Positions 26,178 to 34,564 of a DNA stretch of 64,000 bases are shown in pieces. This stretch comes from DATFVA01 sp963774455 (GTDB lineage Bacteria > Bacteroidota > Ignavibacteria > Ignavibacteriales > Ignavibacteriaceae). Under the pieces are notes generated by a model, which saw only the letters and a program-made list of their open reading frames with translations, was not told where the DNA came from and did no database searches. The stretch's first letter is position 1, and the number at the start of each line of letters is the position of its first letter. The stretch lies in the NCBI GenBank assembly GCA_963774455.1, contig CAVZFD010000003.1:682001-746000 (forward strand), read 5' to 3'. A program made the position numbers and the translations under genes.

Positions 26178-26285
26178 AGCTGATACTTCTGTCGGTATTC
26201 CTGCGCTGCTGAATTCAATTGCCTGCGGCACTGCGATTCCACTTCTATATAAATACTTCGGACTCCCTATTGAGATCTGCTATTT
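26178..26285 (+). pseudogene. fragment of the CPBP protease gene
   Basis: This stretch copies 22570-22677 of the intact CPBP gene with a one-base deletion (CTGTTCGG to CTGTCGG) and a few substitutions, such as GAACTC to GAATTC. It abuts the pstA fragment without a spacer. The rest of the gap to 26442 (about 157 bases) holds no recognisable gene; AAGGAAAG before the pgm ATG is its ribosome site. Confidence 0.85.
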
Positions 26286-26442
26286 GAGATCTAATTCCTT
26301 TTTCATCCTTTCGATCGATTGAACATTCCTGAATATCTTACTATTATAAAGACATCACCGGGTTCTCAAATATTTTAATGCCCTCATCTTTGACTTACGG
26401 ATGTGCGCTTTAATAAAAAGTCATTGAAGGAAAGAAAGAATA

Positions 26443-28113
26443 ATGGTGATAAACCCTCATGCAGGTAAACCTGCCGAACCGGCAAAGCTGGTTAATGTTC
26501 CAAAGCTGATAACAGCCTATTATACTGCAGTGCCCGATCCATCGGTTCCTGCACAACGGATTATGTTCGGCACTTCAGGTCACCGTGGTTCATCTTTCGA
26601 CAAAGCATTCAACGAACAGCATATTCTCGCTATAAGCCAGGCCATATGTCTTTACCGTCTAAAGCATAAAATTGATGGTCCCTTGTTTTTGGGAATGGAT
26701 ACACACGCCCTTTCCGAACCGGCATTTGCCGGCACGGTTGAGGTGCTTGCGGCAAACGGAGTGGATATCATGATTGCTGAGAAAGATGAATACACCCCGA
26801 CACCTGTTATTTCTCATGCTATTATCACGTATAACCGGGGACGTAAGAAGGGACTGGCTGATGGCATAGTTATCACACCTTCGCATAATCCTCCGCACGA
26901 CGGAGGTTTCAAGTATAACCCCCCTAACGGCGGCCCTGCAGATGAAAAAGTCACCAGCTGGATCGAAAAGAAAGCAAACGAAATTCTCGGGAATGGCCTT
27001 CATGGTTTAAAAAGGATTCCTCTTGAGAAAGCCCTTTGCGCTAACACTACGCATCGGCATAACTATCTCAATGCTTATGTGAACGATCTGGGCAATGTGA
27101 TCGACATGAATATTATCCGTGATGCTAAAATAAGTATGGGAGTGGATCCACTCGGCGGTGCCGGTGTCCATTATTGGGAGCCGATTGCAGAGCGATATGG
27201 GTTGAACCTGACTGTTGTTAATAAAGAAGTCGATCCGACTTTTCGCTTCATGACGTTAGATTGGGATGGACAAATCCGCATGGATCCGTCTTCGCCGTAT
27301 GCTATGCAAAGATTGATTGACATAAAGGATCGTTTCGATATTGCATTTGCATGTGACACAGACCATGACCGCCACGGAATTGTAACCCCAGGTACCGGAC
27401 TCCTTCCACCCAACCACTACCTTTCCGTTGCCATTTTCTATCTTTTTCTACATCGGCCAAAGTGGCCCATGGAATCGGCCATCGGTAAAACGGTGGTAAG
27501 CAGCCGGATGATTGACCGCGTTGCCGCAAAGCTTGGACATAAGCTTTATGAGGTGCCCGTTGGTTTCAAGTGGTTCGTTAACGGTTTGCTCGATGGCTCG
27601 CTTGGTTTCGGTGGTGAAGAAAGTGCTGGAGCATCTTTTGTCCGTTTGGATGGCACCGTTTGGACAACAGATAAGGATGGAATTGTGCCGGCTCTGCTTG
27701 CTGCAGAGATTACTGCAAAAATGGAGCGGGATCCGGGTCAGATATATGGTGAACTTGTTCGTGAGTTAGGGGAGCCTCTCTATGATCGTGTTGAAGCTCC
27801 TGCTAATCCAAAACAGAAAGAATTACTGTCTAAACTCTCTCCGCAGCAGCTTAAGGTCAGTCAATTGGCAGGTGAAAAGATTCAAACCATCCTTAGTCAC
27901 GCACCTGGTAACGGTGCATCCATCGGCGGATTGAAGGTAACCTCAAAAAACGGATGGTTCGCTGCCCGTCCGTCAGGGACAGAAAATATTTACAAGATCT
28001 ATGCAGAAAGCTTCAAAGGATCTGATCATTTGCACAGGATCCTGGAGGAAGCACAGTCAATTGTCAATGAGGCTATACAAGCTGGTACGCCGTCGGGAAA
28101 TGAATTGAGATGA
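26443..28113 (+). CDS. pgm: phosphoglucomutase (alpha-D-glucose phosphate-specific)
   Basis: This enzyme interconverts glucose-1-phosphate and glucose-6-phosphate. The N-terminal GTSGHRGSS, the phosphoserine loop TPSHNPPHDGG (S147), the metal loop CDTDHDRHG and the sugar loop GGEESAGASF are all present. The 556 residues match the bacterial PGM group. First gene of a ten-gene + strand block rich in CGN arginine codons. glgP starts 4 bases after its stop, so the two enzymes would process glycogen to G6P in sequence. Confidence 0.96.
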   Translation: MVINPHAGKPAEPAKLVNVPKLITAYYTAVPDPSVPAQRIMFGTSGHRGSSFDKAFNEQHILAISQAICLYRLKHKIDGPLFLGMDTHALSEPAFAGTVEVLAANGVDIMIAEKDEYTPTPVISHAIITYNRGRKKGLADGIVITPSHNPPHDGGFKYNPPNGGPADEKVTSWIEKKANEILGNGLHGLKRIPLEKALCANTTHRHNYLNAYVNDLGNVIDMNIIRDAKISMGVDPLGGAGVHYWEPIAERYGLNLTVVNKEVDPTFRFMTLDWDGQIRMDPSSPYAMQRLIDIKDRFDIAFACDTDHDRHGIVTPGTGLLPPNHYLSVAIFYLFLHRPKWPMESAIGKTVVSSRMIDRVAAKLGHKLYEVPVGFKWFVNGLLDGSLGFGGEESAGASFVRLDGTVWTTDKDGIVPALLAAEITAKMERDPGQIYGELVRELGEPLYDRVEAPANPKQKELLSKLSPQQLKVSQLAGEKIQTILSHAPGNGASIGGLKVTSKNGWFAARPSGTENIYKIYAESFKGSDHLHRILEEAQSIVNEAIQAGTPSGNELR

Positions 28114-28117
28114 TAAC

Positions 28118-30691
28118 ATGCTAGAAAAAACAAAAAAATCTTTAGCGGCTCCTGTAAAACAGGCTGCCCCCTATCTATCATCCTTTCTGCCGTCAGATGT
28201 GGATGGATTTGATTCGCTTGCCGAAGTTGCCCTGGATATGCACTGGTCGTGGAGCCATTACGCCGATGAGGTCTGGAGGCATCTTGATCCCGAACTTTGG
28301 GATTTTACTCAAAATCCATGGGTGGTACTTCAGACTGTTTCACGTGACAAGCTCGAGAATATGTTAGCCGATCATTCGTTTCGCAAGGAATTAGATGACC
28401 TCATCCGGCAAAAGAATGAGGCGGAAGCATCGCCCGCATGGTTTCAGCAAAGTCACAACCAAACGCCTTTAACTTGCATCGCTTATTTCTGTATGGAGTT
28501 TATGCTGAGCGAGGCTTTACCTATATATTCGGGTGGACTTGGTAATGTCGCCGGTGACCAGCTTAAAGCCGCAAGTGATTTGGGTGTGCCTGTAGTAGGT
28601 GTTGGACTGCTCTACCAGCAGGGCTACTTTCGCCAGGTGATTGATAAGGATGGTGCACAGCAGGCACTTTATCCGTACAACGACCCCGGTCAGTTGCCGA
28701 TCACACCTCTGCGGAAACCGAACGGTGAGTGGCTTCGCCTGGAAGTTGTACTTCCCGGCTATTCGGTATGGCTGCGTGCCTGGCAGGTTAAGGTTGGCAG
28801 GGTTAAACTTTACCTGCTGGATACAAATGATGCAGCGAATTTCCCTGCTCATAGGGGAATAACAAGTGAACTTTATGGAGGCGGAACGGAACTGCGGCTT
28901 AAACAGGAGCTCATACTTGGGATTGGAGGATGGCGGCTTCTGCGTGCACTGGGTATCCGGCCGGAGGTTTGCCACCTGAATGAAGGGCATGCTGCCTTTG
29001 CCGTGCTGGAACGTGCAAGAAATTTCATGGAAGATACGGGCCAGTCTTTTGAAACCGCGATGGCTGTTACCCGCGTTGGAAATCTGTTCACTACGCACAC
29101 CCCTGTAGCCGCCGGCTTTGACCGTTTCCCCCCTGCTCTTATTGAGCAATACCTTCATTGGTATTCCGTAAAGGGACTCGGTATTCCAATCCAGGATTTG
29201 CTTGCGCTTGGCCGGCAAAACTCTAACGACTCATCAGAGTATTTCAATATGGCCTACCTGGCCATACGAGGCAGCGGTGCGGTCAATGGCGTGAGCCGCC
29301 TGCATGGAAAAGTAAGCCGTCACCTTTTTGAGCCTCTTTTTCAGCGCTGGCCGCAGAACGAGATCCCGGTAGGACACGTGACCAATGGTGTTCACATGCC
29401 AAGTTGGGACTCAGCTGTAGCGGATGATCTCTGGACGGAAGTTTGCGGAAAGGACCGCTGGTTGAGACCAACAGAAACCCTGGACCAGGATATTCGGGGT
29501 ATCCCTGATACCAGGCTCTGGCAATTCCGTAATGCTGCCCGTAAGTCTCTTGTTGAATATGCCCGGGTACGGCTGTCTCAGCAGCTCGTTGAGTCAGGCG
29601 CATCGCGCAGGTTGGTTGAAGAAATAAAACATCTGTTTGACCCTGATGCATTGACGCTTGGTTTTGCCCGCCGGTTCGCAACCTATAAAAGACCGAATCT
29701 GCTTCTACATGATCCCCAGCGGTTCCTCCGCATTTTGACTAACACTCAGCACCCTGTTCAAATCATTATCGCAGGTAAAGCCCATCCGGAAGACAAGGCA
29801 GGACAGGCACTGATCCAGGAATGGGTTCGTTTTATCCGTCAGCCCGAGGTTCGCAGGCATGCAGTGTTCCTTAGCGACTATGATATGCATCTGACCGAGC
29901 ACCTGGTGCAGGGAGTGGATGTCTGGATAAATACGCCGCGGCGCCCATGGGAGGCGAGCGGAACAAGCGGCATGAAAGTGCTTGTCAATGGGGGCGTTAA
30001 TCTGTCAGAGTTGGATGGCTGGTGGGCTGAAGCTTATACTCCTGATGTCGGGTGGGCGCTGGGAGATCGTCAGGAACATGGCGATGATCCGGCCTGGGAC
30101 GCTGTTGAGGCAGATGCACTTTATAACCTGCTCGAACATGAGTTGATCCCCGAATTTTATAACCGGGATGAGAACGGGCTATCTAAAACATGGATATCTC
30201 GTATTCGTGAAAGTATGGCTCTGTTGACGCCACGTTTTTCAGCAAACCGCACTGTGCGGGAATATACTGATCAGCATTACATTCCGGCTGCAGCATCCTA
30301 CAAGGAGCGTTCTTCAGATAATGGGGCAATAGGAAAAAAACTATTAAACTGGCAGCATACTCTCAAACAAAAATGGGCCGGGATACAATTCGCTGAAATA
30401 AAAGTTGAAACCAATGAACAACAGCACATATTTGAAGTTAGTATCCATCTCAACGGCATCGGCCAGGATGCGGTTCGGGTAGAACTTTACGCGGATGGCA
30501 TAAATGACGGTGGTCCGGTACTGCAGGAAATGAAGTGTATTCGTGATGCTGAAGGTAAAGCAGGCAGCTGCATTTATGGCGCCAAAGTTTCAGCAGACAG
30601 GCCGGCGGCGGATTATACAGCCAGAGTGATACCGCACTATGAAGGTGTTTCAGTCCCCCTGGAAGCCGCTCAAATACTTTGGTCAAAGTAA
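28118..30691 (+). CDS. glgP: alpha-glucan (glycogen) phosphorylase, DUF3417-containing type
   Basis: This enzyme splits alpha-1,4-glucan with phosphate to release glucose-1-phosphate. The N-terminal DUF3417 region (LAEVALDMHWSWSHYADEVW) identifies the alpha-glucan family phosphorylase type. GT35 core motifs are YFCMEFMLSEALPIYSGGLG, GYNEGHA-like HLNEGHAAF, and the pyridoxal-phosphate site EASGTSGMKVLVNG with K620. Length is 857 residues. An extra C-terminal segment of about 110 residues resembles a beta-sandwich. CGN codons dominate arginine, unlike the flanking genome. Confidence 0.95.
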   Translation: MLEKTKKSLAAPVKQAAPYLSSFLPSDVDGFDSLAEVALDMHWSWSHYADEVWRHLDPELWDFTQNPWVVLQTVSRDKLENMLADHSFRKELDDLIRQKNEAEASPAWFQQSHNQTPLTCIAYFCMEFMLSEALPIYSGGLGNVAGDQLKAASDLGVPVVGVGLLYQQGYFRQVIDKDGAQQALYPYNDPGQLPITPLRKPNGEWLRLEVVLPGYSVWLRAWQVKVGRVKLYLLDTNDAANFPAHRGITSELYGGGTELRLKQELILGIGGWRLLRALGIRPEVCHLNEGHAAFAVLERARNFMEDTGQSFETAMAVTRVGNLFTTHTPVAAGFDRFPPALIEQYLHWYSVKGLGIPIQDLLALGRQNSNDSSEYFNMAYLAIRGSGAVNGVSRLHGKVSRHLFEPLFQRWPQNEIPVGHVTNGVHMPSWDSAVADDLWTEVCGKDRWLRPTETLDQDIRGIPDTRLWQFRNAARKSLVEYARVRLSQQLVESGASRRLVEEIKHLFDPDALTLGFARRFATYKRPNLLLHDPQRFLRILTNTQHPVQIIIAGKAHPEDKAGQALIQEWVRFIRQPEVRRHAVFLSDYDMHLTEHLVQGVDVWINTPRRPWEASGTSGMKVLVNGGVNLSELDGWWAEAYTPDVGWALGDRQEHGDDPAWDAVEADALYNLLEHELIPEFYNRDENGLSKTWISRIRESMALLTPRFSANRTVREYTDQHYIPAAASYKERSSDNGAIGKKLLNWQHTLKQKWAGIQFAEIKVETNEQQHIFEVSIHLNGIGQDAVRVELYADGINDGGPVLQEMKCIRDAEGKAGSCIYGAKVSADRPAADYTARVIPHYEGVSVPLEAAQILWSK

Positions 30692-30787
30692 TTTGATTTT
30701 GAATAATTAACTGTGAGTTAAAAAGAGTCACAATCATCGACGGAAATATATTATGAGAATGAAAGAAGGAATGTACGAGGAGACAAG

Positions 30788-31414
30788 ATGTTAAATAAGA
30801 AAGGTATTACTCATTTGTTTGTGGATATTGGCGGTGTTCTACTGACCGACGGATGGGCTCATAAGTACCGCAAATCAGCAGCTAAGGAATTCGATTTAAA
30901 TCCGGGAGAGATGGAAAAACGTCATAACCAGGCCTTTGACACTTACGAATTAGACAAACTCACCCTTAAGGATTACCTTGACCGGGTAGTGTTCTACGAG
31001 AAGCGGCCGTTTACCCAGGTTCAGTTCCGGAAATTTATGTTTGACCAATCGAAACCATACCCTAAAATGATCGAACTTGTGAGAAAGCTTAAATCAAAAT
31101 ATGAATTAAAGGTTGTAGTTGTAAGCAACGAAGCACGTGAGTTAAATGTATATCGAATCCGAAAGTTCAAACTTTATGAATTTGTAGATTTTTTTATTTC
31201 CTCCTGCTATGTCCGCTTGCGAAAACCGGACCCCGGCATCTTTCAGCTTGCAATGGATACTACCCAGGCACGTTCCCGGCAGGTAGTTTATATCGAAAAC
31301 ACCCCGATGTTCGTGCAGATCGCGGAAGGCATGGAAATTAGAAGCATTCTACATGTGGATTACAAGTCCACCTGTGAGAAATTATCCGCACTCGGATTAA
31401 AGATTATAGAATGA
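30788..31414 (+). CDS. HAD-superfamily hydrolase (subfamily IA-like)
   Basis: Motif I is LFVDIGGVLL, with the nucleophile aspartate and the D-x-G-G-V variant common in subfamily IA; motif II is VVVVSNEAR and motif III/IV is LRKPDPGIF...VYIENT. A helical cap lies between. 208 residues. It may dephosphorylate a sugar phosphate in this carbohydrate block, but the substrate cannot be read from sequence. GAGGAG precedes the ATG. Confidence 0.87.
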   Translation: MLNKKGITHLFVDIGGVLLTDGWAHKYRKSAAKEFDLNPGEMEKRHNQAFDTYELDKLTLKDYLDRVVFYEKRPFTQVQFRKFMFDQSKPYPKMIELVRKLKSKYELKVVVVSNEARELNVYRIRKFKLYEFVDFFISSCYVRLRKPDPGIFQLAMDTTQARSRQVVYIENTPMFVQIAEGMEIRSILHVDYKSTCEKLSALGLKIIE

Positions 31415-31430
31415 AAAAAGGAGAAATATT

Positions 31431-31859
31431 ATGCGTCATTTTTTTGTATTAATAGCAGCATTGTCCTTTTTGAGCACTTTAAGCGCACAATCAGACAAGG
31501 CTAGTAACAATCATCAGAAAAAGGAAGTCGGGAAAACTTCGATACCAGGAGATAGTTTAAAAAATCCATTTACAGATAAAATAAGCTCTGCTTTTGATGG
31601 GAAAATAATATTTGTTCAGAATTGTGCTTCATGCCATGGTAATGAAGGACTGGGTAATGGTTCTGCAGGTAAAAGTTTAATACCTAAACCAGATAATCTT
31701 ACGAGCGATGAGATAAATAAAAGATCTGATGGTGAGATATTCCTGAATATAAGTGACGGTGCGACCGGTGTTATGATTCCCTGGAAGTTTATACTTTCTG
31801 AAAATCAAAGGTGGCACCTGGTTGATTATATAAGAGAGCTAAGGAAAAAATCAAAATAA
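31431..31859 (+). CDS. monoheme c-type cytochrome, periplasmic
   Basis: A signal peptide (FFVLIAALSFLSTLSAQ) is followed by one class-I cytochrome c domain. The heme motif CASCH is at residues 65-69 (NCASCHGNEGLGNGSAGKSL) and the likely axial Met lies in GVMIPWK. 142 residues. Only 12 bases separate it from the cytochrome-porin gene, so the two probably exchange electrons. Base composition is AT-rich with AGA arginines, unlike the genes on both sides. Confidence 0.92.
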   Translation: MRHFFVLIAALSFLSTLSAQSDKASNNHQKKEVGKTSIPGDSLKNPFTDKISSAFDGKIIFVQNCASCHGNEGLGNGSAGKSLIPKPDNLTSDEINKRSDGEIFLNISDGATGVMIPWKFILSENQRWHLVDYIRELRKKSK

Positions 31860-31871
31860 TGGAGTACCGTA

Positions 31872-33221
31872 ATGAAAAAATATAAATTCAGAAAAATTAT
31901 TATCTGTGGAACAACGATTGCGATATTAATAATATTTTCCAATGAAAGCATGGCAATTCCAAGTTTTGCACGTCAAACAAATTTGCCCTGCAGTTCTTGC
32001 CACACGATATTCCCGGAGCTAAATACATTCGGAAGATTTTTCAAGTTGAATGGATACACTCTGGTTGGTGTAAATACAATAGAAGTTAATGATTCAACTG
32101 ATAAAAATGAAGATGTGGATTTCAATCTTTTACAAATTCCGCCGGTGTCATTAATGATGCAGGCTGCATATACATATAAAACAAAAGAACAACCGGGAAC
32201 TCAAAATAATAATGTATCACTCCCGCAGCAATTAAGTATATTCTTTGGTGGAGAAATTTCTCCACATTTAGGTAGTTTCATTCAGGTTTCCTATGACGAT
32301 CAGGGGGCTGCCTTTGGTGTGGATAACATAGATCTCAGGTACGCTAATCAAACAGAACTTGGGGTTGAAAATTTGTTATACGGCATTACTTTAAATAACA
32401 ACCCGTCTGTTCAGGATATCTGGAACAGTACTCCGGCATGGGGATTTCCATACGCCTCTTCCTCAGTTACAGCTTCTCCCTTAGCTTCAACACTAATAGA
32501 GGGTGGATTAGCTCAAAGCGTGGCGGGACTGGGAGCTTATGCTTTATTAAATAGTCTGCTTTACTGTGAATTTAGTGTTTACAAATCAGCTCAACAGGGA
32601 GGTGCTCATCCGCCTAACAGCACAAGCTTTGGGATTATCAAATCATTAGCTCCCTACTGGCGGCTCGCACTTCAAAAACAGTTTAATGATCAGTATCTTG
32701 AAATTGGTACTTATGGTATGTCAACAGAAATGTACCCTGCTGGAATCACCGGATTAACAGATAAGTATACTGATTTTGGTTTTGATTTAAATTATGAAAA
32801 ATCTTTGGGTAATAGCCAGTTTACAGCTCACACAAATTTTATACTTGAAAAAAGAAACCTTGATGCAACATTTAATTCAAATGGATCTTTAAATCAATCT
32901 TTGAATTTATATTCATTTAAAATTGTCGGGAACTATTACATAGATCAACAGATTGGTTTTTCATTAGGTTATTTTGCAGTCTATGGGGATGGAGATGCAA
33001 TATTGTACGCTCCGGCTGCATTTTCAGGAAGTTCTACAGGATTGCCTGACAGCCGGGGATTAATTGCGGAATTTGATTTTCTGCCCTGGTTTAATACAAA
33101 ATTTTCCGCTCAATATGTAGCATATAATAAATTTAATGGGTCCGGTGATAATTATGACGGTACCGGTAGAAATGCATCGGATAATAATTCAATTTATGCA
33201 TTAGCCTGGTTAGCTTTTTAA
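31872..33221 (+). CDS. outer-membrane monoheme cytochrome-porin fusion (Cyc2-like)
   Basis: A signal peptide ending near SMAIPSFARQ is followed by a single heme site, CSSCH at residues 40-44, then PELNTFGRFFKLNGYTL, the pattern that follows the heme in Cyc2-type and related cytochrome-porins. The remaining approximately 380 residues are alternating strands ending in a barrel-type YALAWLAF terminus. 449 residues. Cyc2 proteins carry electrons from Fe(II) across the outer membrane. Whether this one oxidises iron or serves another electron path is inference. Confidence 0.75.
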   Translation: MKKYKFRKIIICGTTIAILIIFSNESMAIPSFARQTNLPCSSCHTIFPELNTFGRFFKLNGYTLVGVNTIEVNDSTDKNEDVDFNLLQIPPVSLMMQAAYTYKTKEQPGTQNNNVSLPQQLSIFFGGEISPHLGSFIQVSYDDQGAAFGVDNIDLRYANQTELGVENLLYGITLNNNPSVQDIWNSTPAWGFPYASSSVTASPLASTLIEGGLAQSVAGLGAYALLNSLLYCEFSVYKSAQQGGAHPPNSTSFGIIKSLAPYWRLALQKQFNDQYLEIGTYGMSTEMYPAGITGLTDKYTDFGFDLNYEKSLGNSQFTAHTNFILEKRNLDATFNSNGSLNQSLNLYSFKIVGNYYIDQQIGFSLGYFAVYGDGDAILYAPAAFSGSSTGLPDSRGLIAEFDFLPWFNTKFSAQYVAYNKFNGSGDNYDGTGRNASDNNSIYALAWLAF

Positions 33222-33356
33222 TGAAATAAAAAACCTGGTTTAAGTATCCTGAATTATTTAACTGTTGAAAAGGTATTAAAGGCATTGTGAAGGCGTGTTA
33301 AAGAGGACATTTTGTACACTCTTTCTAAATGTTAAAAAATGAAATAGAAGTTATCC

Positions 33357-34547
33357 ATGAAACCAACCAGCACAAGCATTCTAACCATCAACGGGGGCTC
33401 CTCGAGCATCAAATTCGCTTTGTATCAGACAGGCGAACTGCTTGAGAGAATATTATACGGAGTGATTGACAGAATAGGTTTGCAAGGTACAAAACTGTCT
33501 TTCAATGGTTTAAATCGAAAGGAACAGTGCAGCCAAAGTTTAGAAGCCTCCGATCATAAGTCAGCGGTAAATTCTTTGTTTGATTGGCTCGAGGAACAGA
33601 AGGGATTCTCTTCCGTCAGAGCTGTGGGTCACCGCGTGGTTCATGGAATGCATCATACTCAACCGGAAATTATCACTAATGATTTATTGGATGAACTTCA
33701 CCGCATCGCTCCTTACGACCCGGATCATCTGCCTGAAGAGATTGAAATGATAGAGGCTTTCCGCCGGCGTTATCCAAAACTGACACAGGTAGCATGTTTT
33801 GATACGGCATTTCATAGCTCAATGCCCCGCGTAGCTAAATTGCTTCCGATTCCACGGCGCTTCGATGGGATGGGGGTGCAGCGGTACGGTTTCCACGGTC
33901 TGTCATATACTTATCTAATGGATAAGCTTTCTCATATAGAAGCCTCAAATGCTGCCAATGGCCGGGTGATCCTGGCACACCTTGGCAGCGGGGCGAGTCT
34001 GGCTGCCGTTAACGAAGGTAAAAGCATTGACACTAGTATGGGATTCACACCTGCCGGTGGGCTGGCGATGGGTACCCGGCCCGGTGATTTAGATCCCGGT
34101 GCAGCCTGGTACCTTATGCGATCAGAGAACCTAACGCCCGCTGAGTTCAATAATCTCATCAATCACGATTCCGGTCTGCTTGGCATTTCTGAAACCAGTT
34201 CCGATATGCGGGATTTGCTGGCAAAAGAAACTACTGATGTAAGGGCGGCGGAAGCTGCGGCTTTATTTTGCTATCAGGCGAAGAAGTGGATCGGGGCTTT
34301 CACTGCTGCACTTGGCGGTTTGGACACGCTGGTTTTTTCCGGTGGTATCGGTGAAAACTCTCCGGTTGTTCGATCCCGTATTTGTGAAGGGCTGGGTTTT
34401 CTTGGAATTGAACTTGAAGAAAAACGAAACATGGCAAATGCACCGGTAATTTCTGTAGATAACGGGAAGTCCGTTGTTCGCGTCATTCATACTGACGAGG
34501 AATTGATGATAGCGAAAACAGTAAACCAAATTTTAAAATCTAAATAA
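33357..34547 (+). CDS. ackA: acetate kinase AckA
   Basis: AckA converts acetyl phosphate and ADP to acetate and ATP. The N-terminal phosphate motif is INGGSSSIKFALYQ (N-x-G-S-S-S-x-K pattern). GHRVVHG, FDTAFHSSMP, YGFHGLSY and HLGSGASLAAV follow in family order. 396 residues is normal. It is 17 bases upstream of phosphoketolase, the enzyme that supplies acetyl phosphate, so the pair is a classic ATP-yielding unit. Confidence 0.96.
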   Translation: MKPTSTSILTINGGSSSIKFALYQTGELLERILYGVIDRIGLQGTKLSFNGLNRKEQCSQSLEASDHKSAVNSLFDWLEEQKGFSSVRAVGHRVVHGMHHTQPEIITNDLLDELHRIAPYDPDHLPEEIEMIEAFRRRYPKLTQVACFDTAFHSSMPRVAKLLPIPRRFDGMGVQRYGFHGLSYTYLMDKLSHIEASNAANGRVILAHLGSGASLAAVNEGKSIDTSMGFTPAGGLAMGTRPGDLDPGAAWYLMRSENLTPAEFNNLINHDSGLLGISETSSDMRDLLAKETTDVRAAEAAALFCYQAKKWIGAFTAALGGLDTLVFSGGIGENSPVVRSRICEGLGFLGIELEEKRNMANAPVISVDNGKSVVRVIHTDEELMIAKTVNQILKSK

Positions 34548-34564
34548 TAAAATGAGACGAGATT

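Noticed and set aside
28517..29218. Long antisense frame inside the glycogen phosphorylase gene
   Set aside because: It is the shadow of a high-GC coding gene, has no ribosome site and no recognisable protein motifs; similar shadows occur in dnaK and the ATPase gene.
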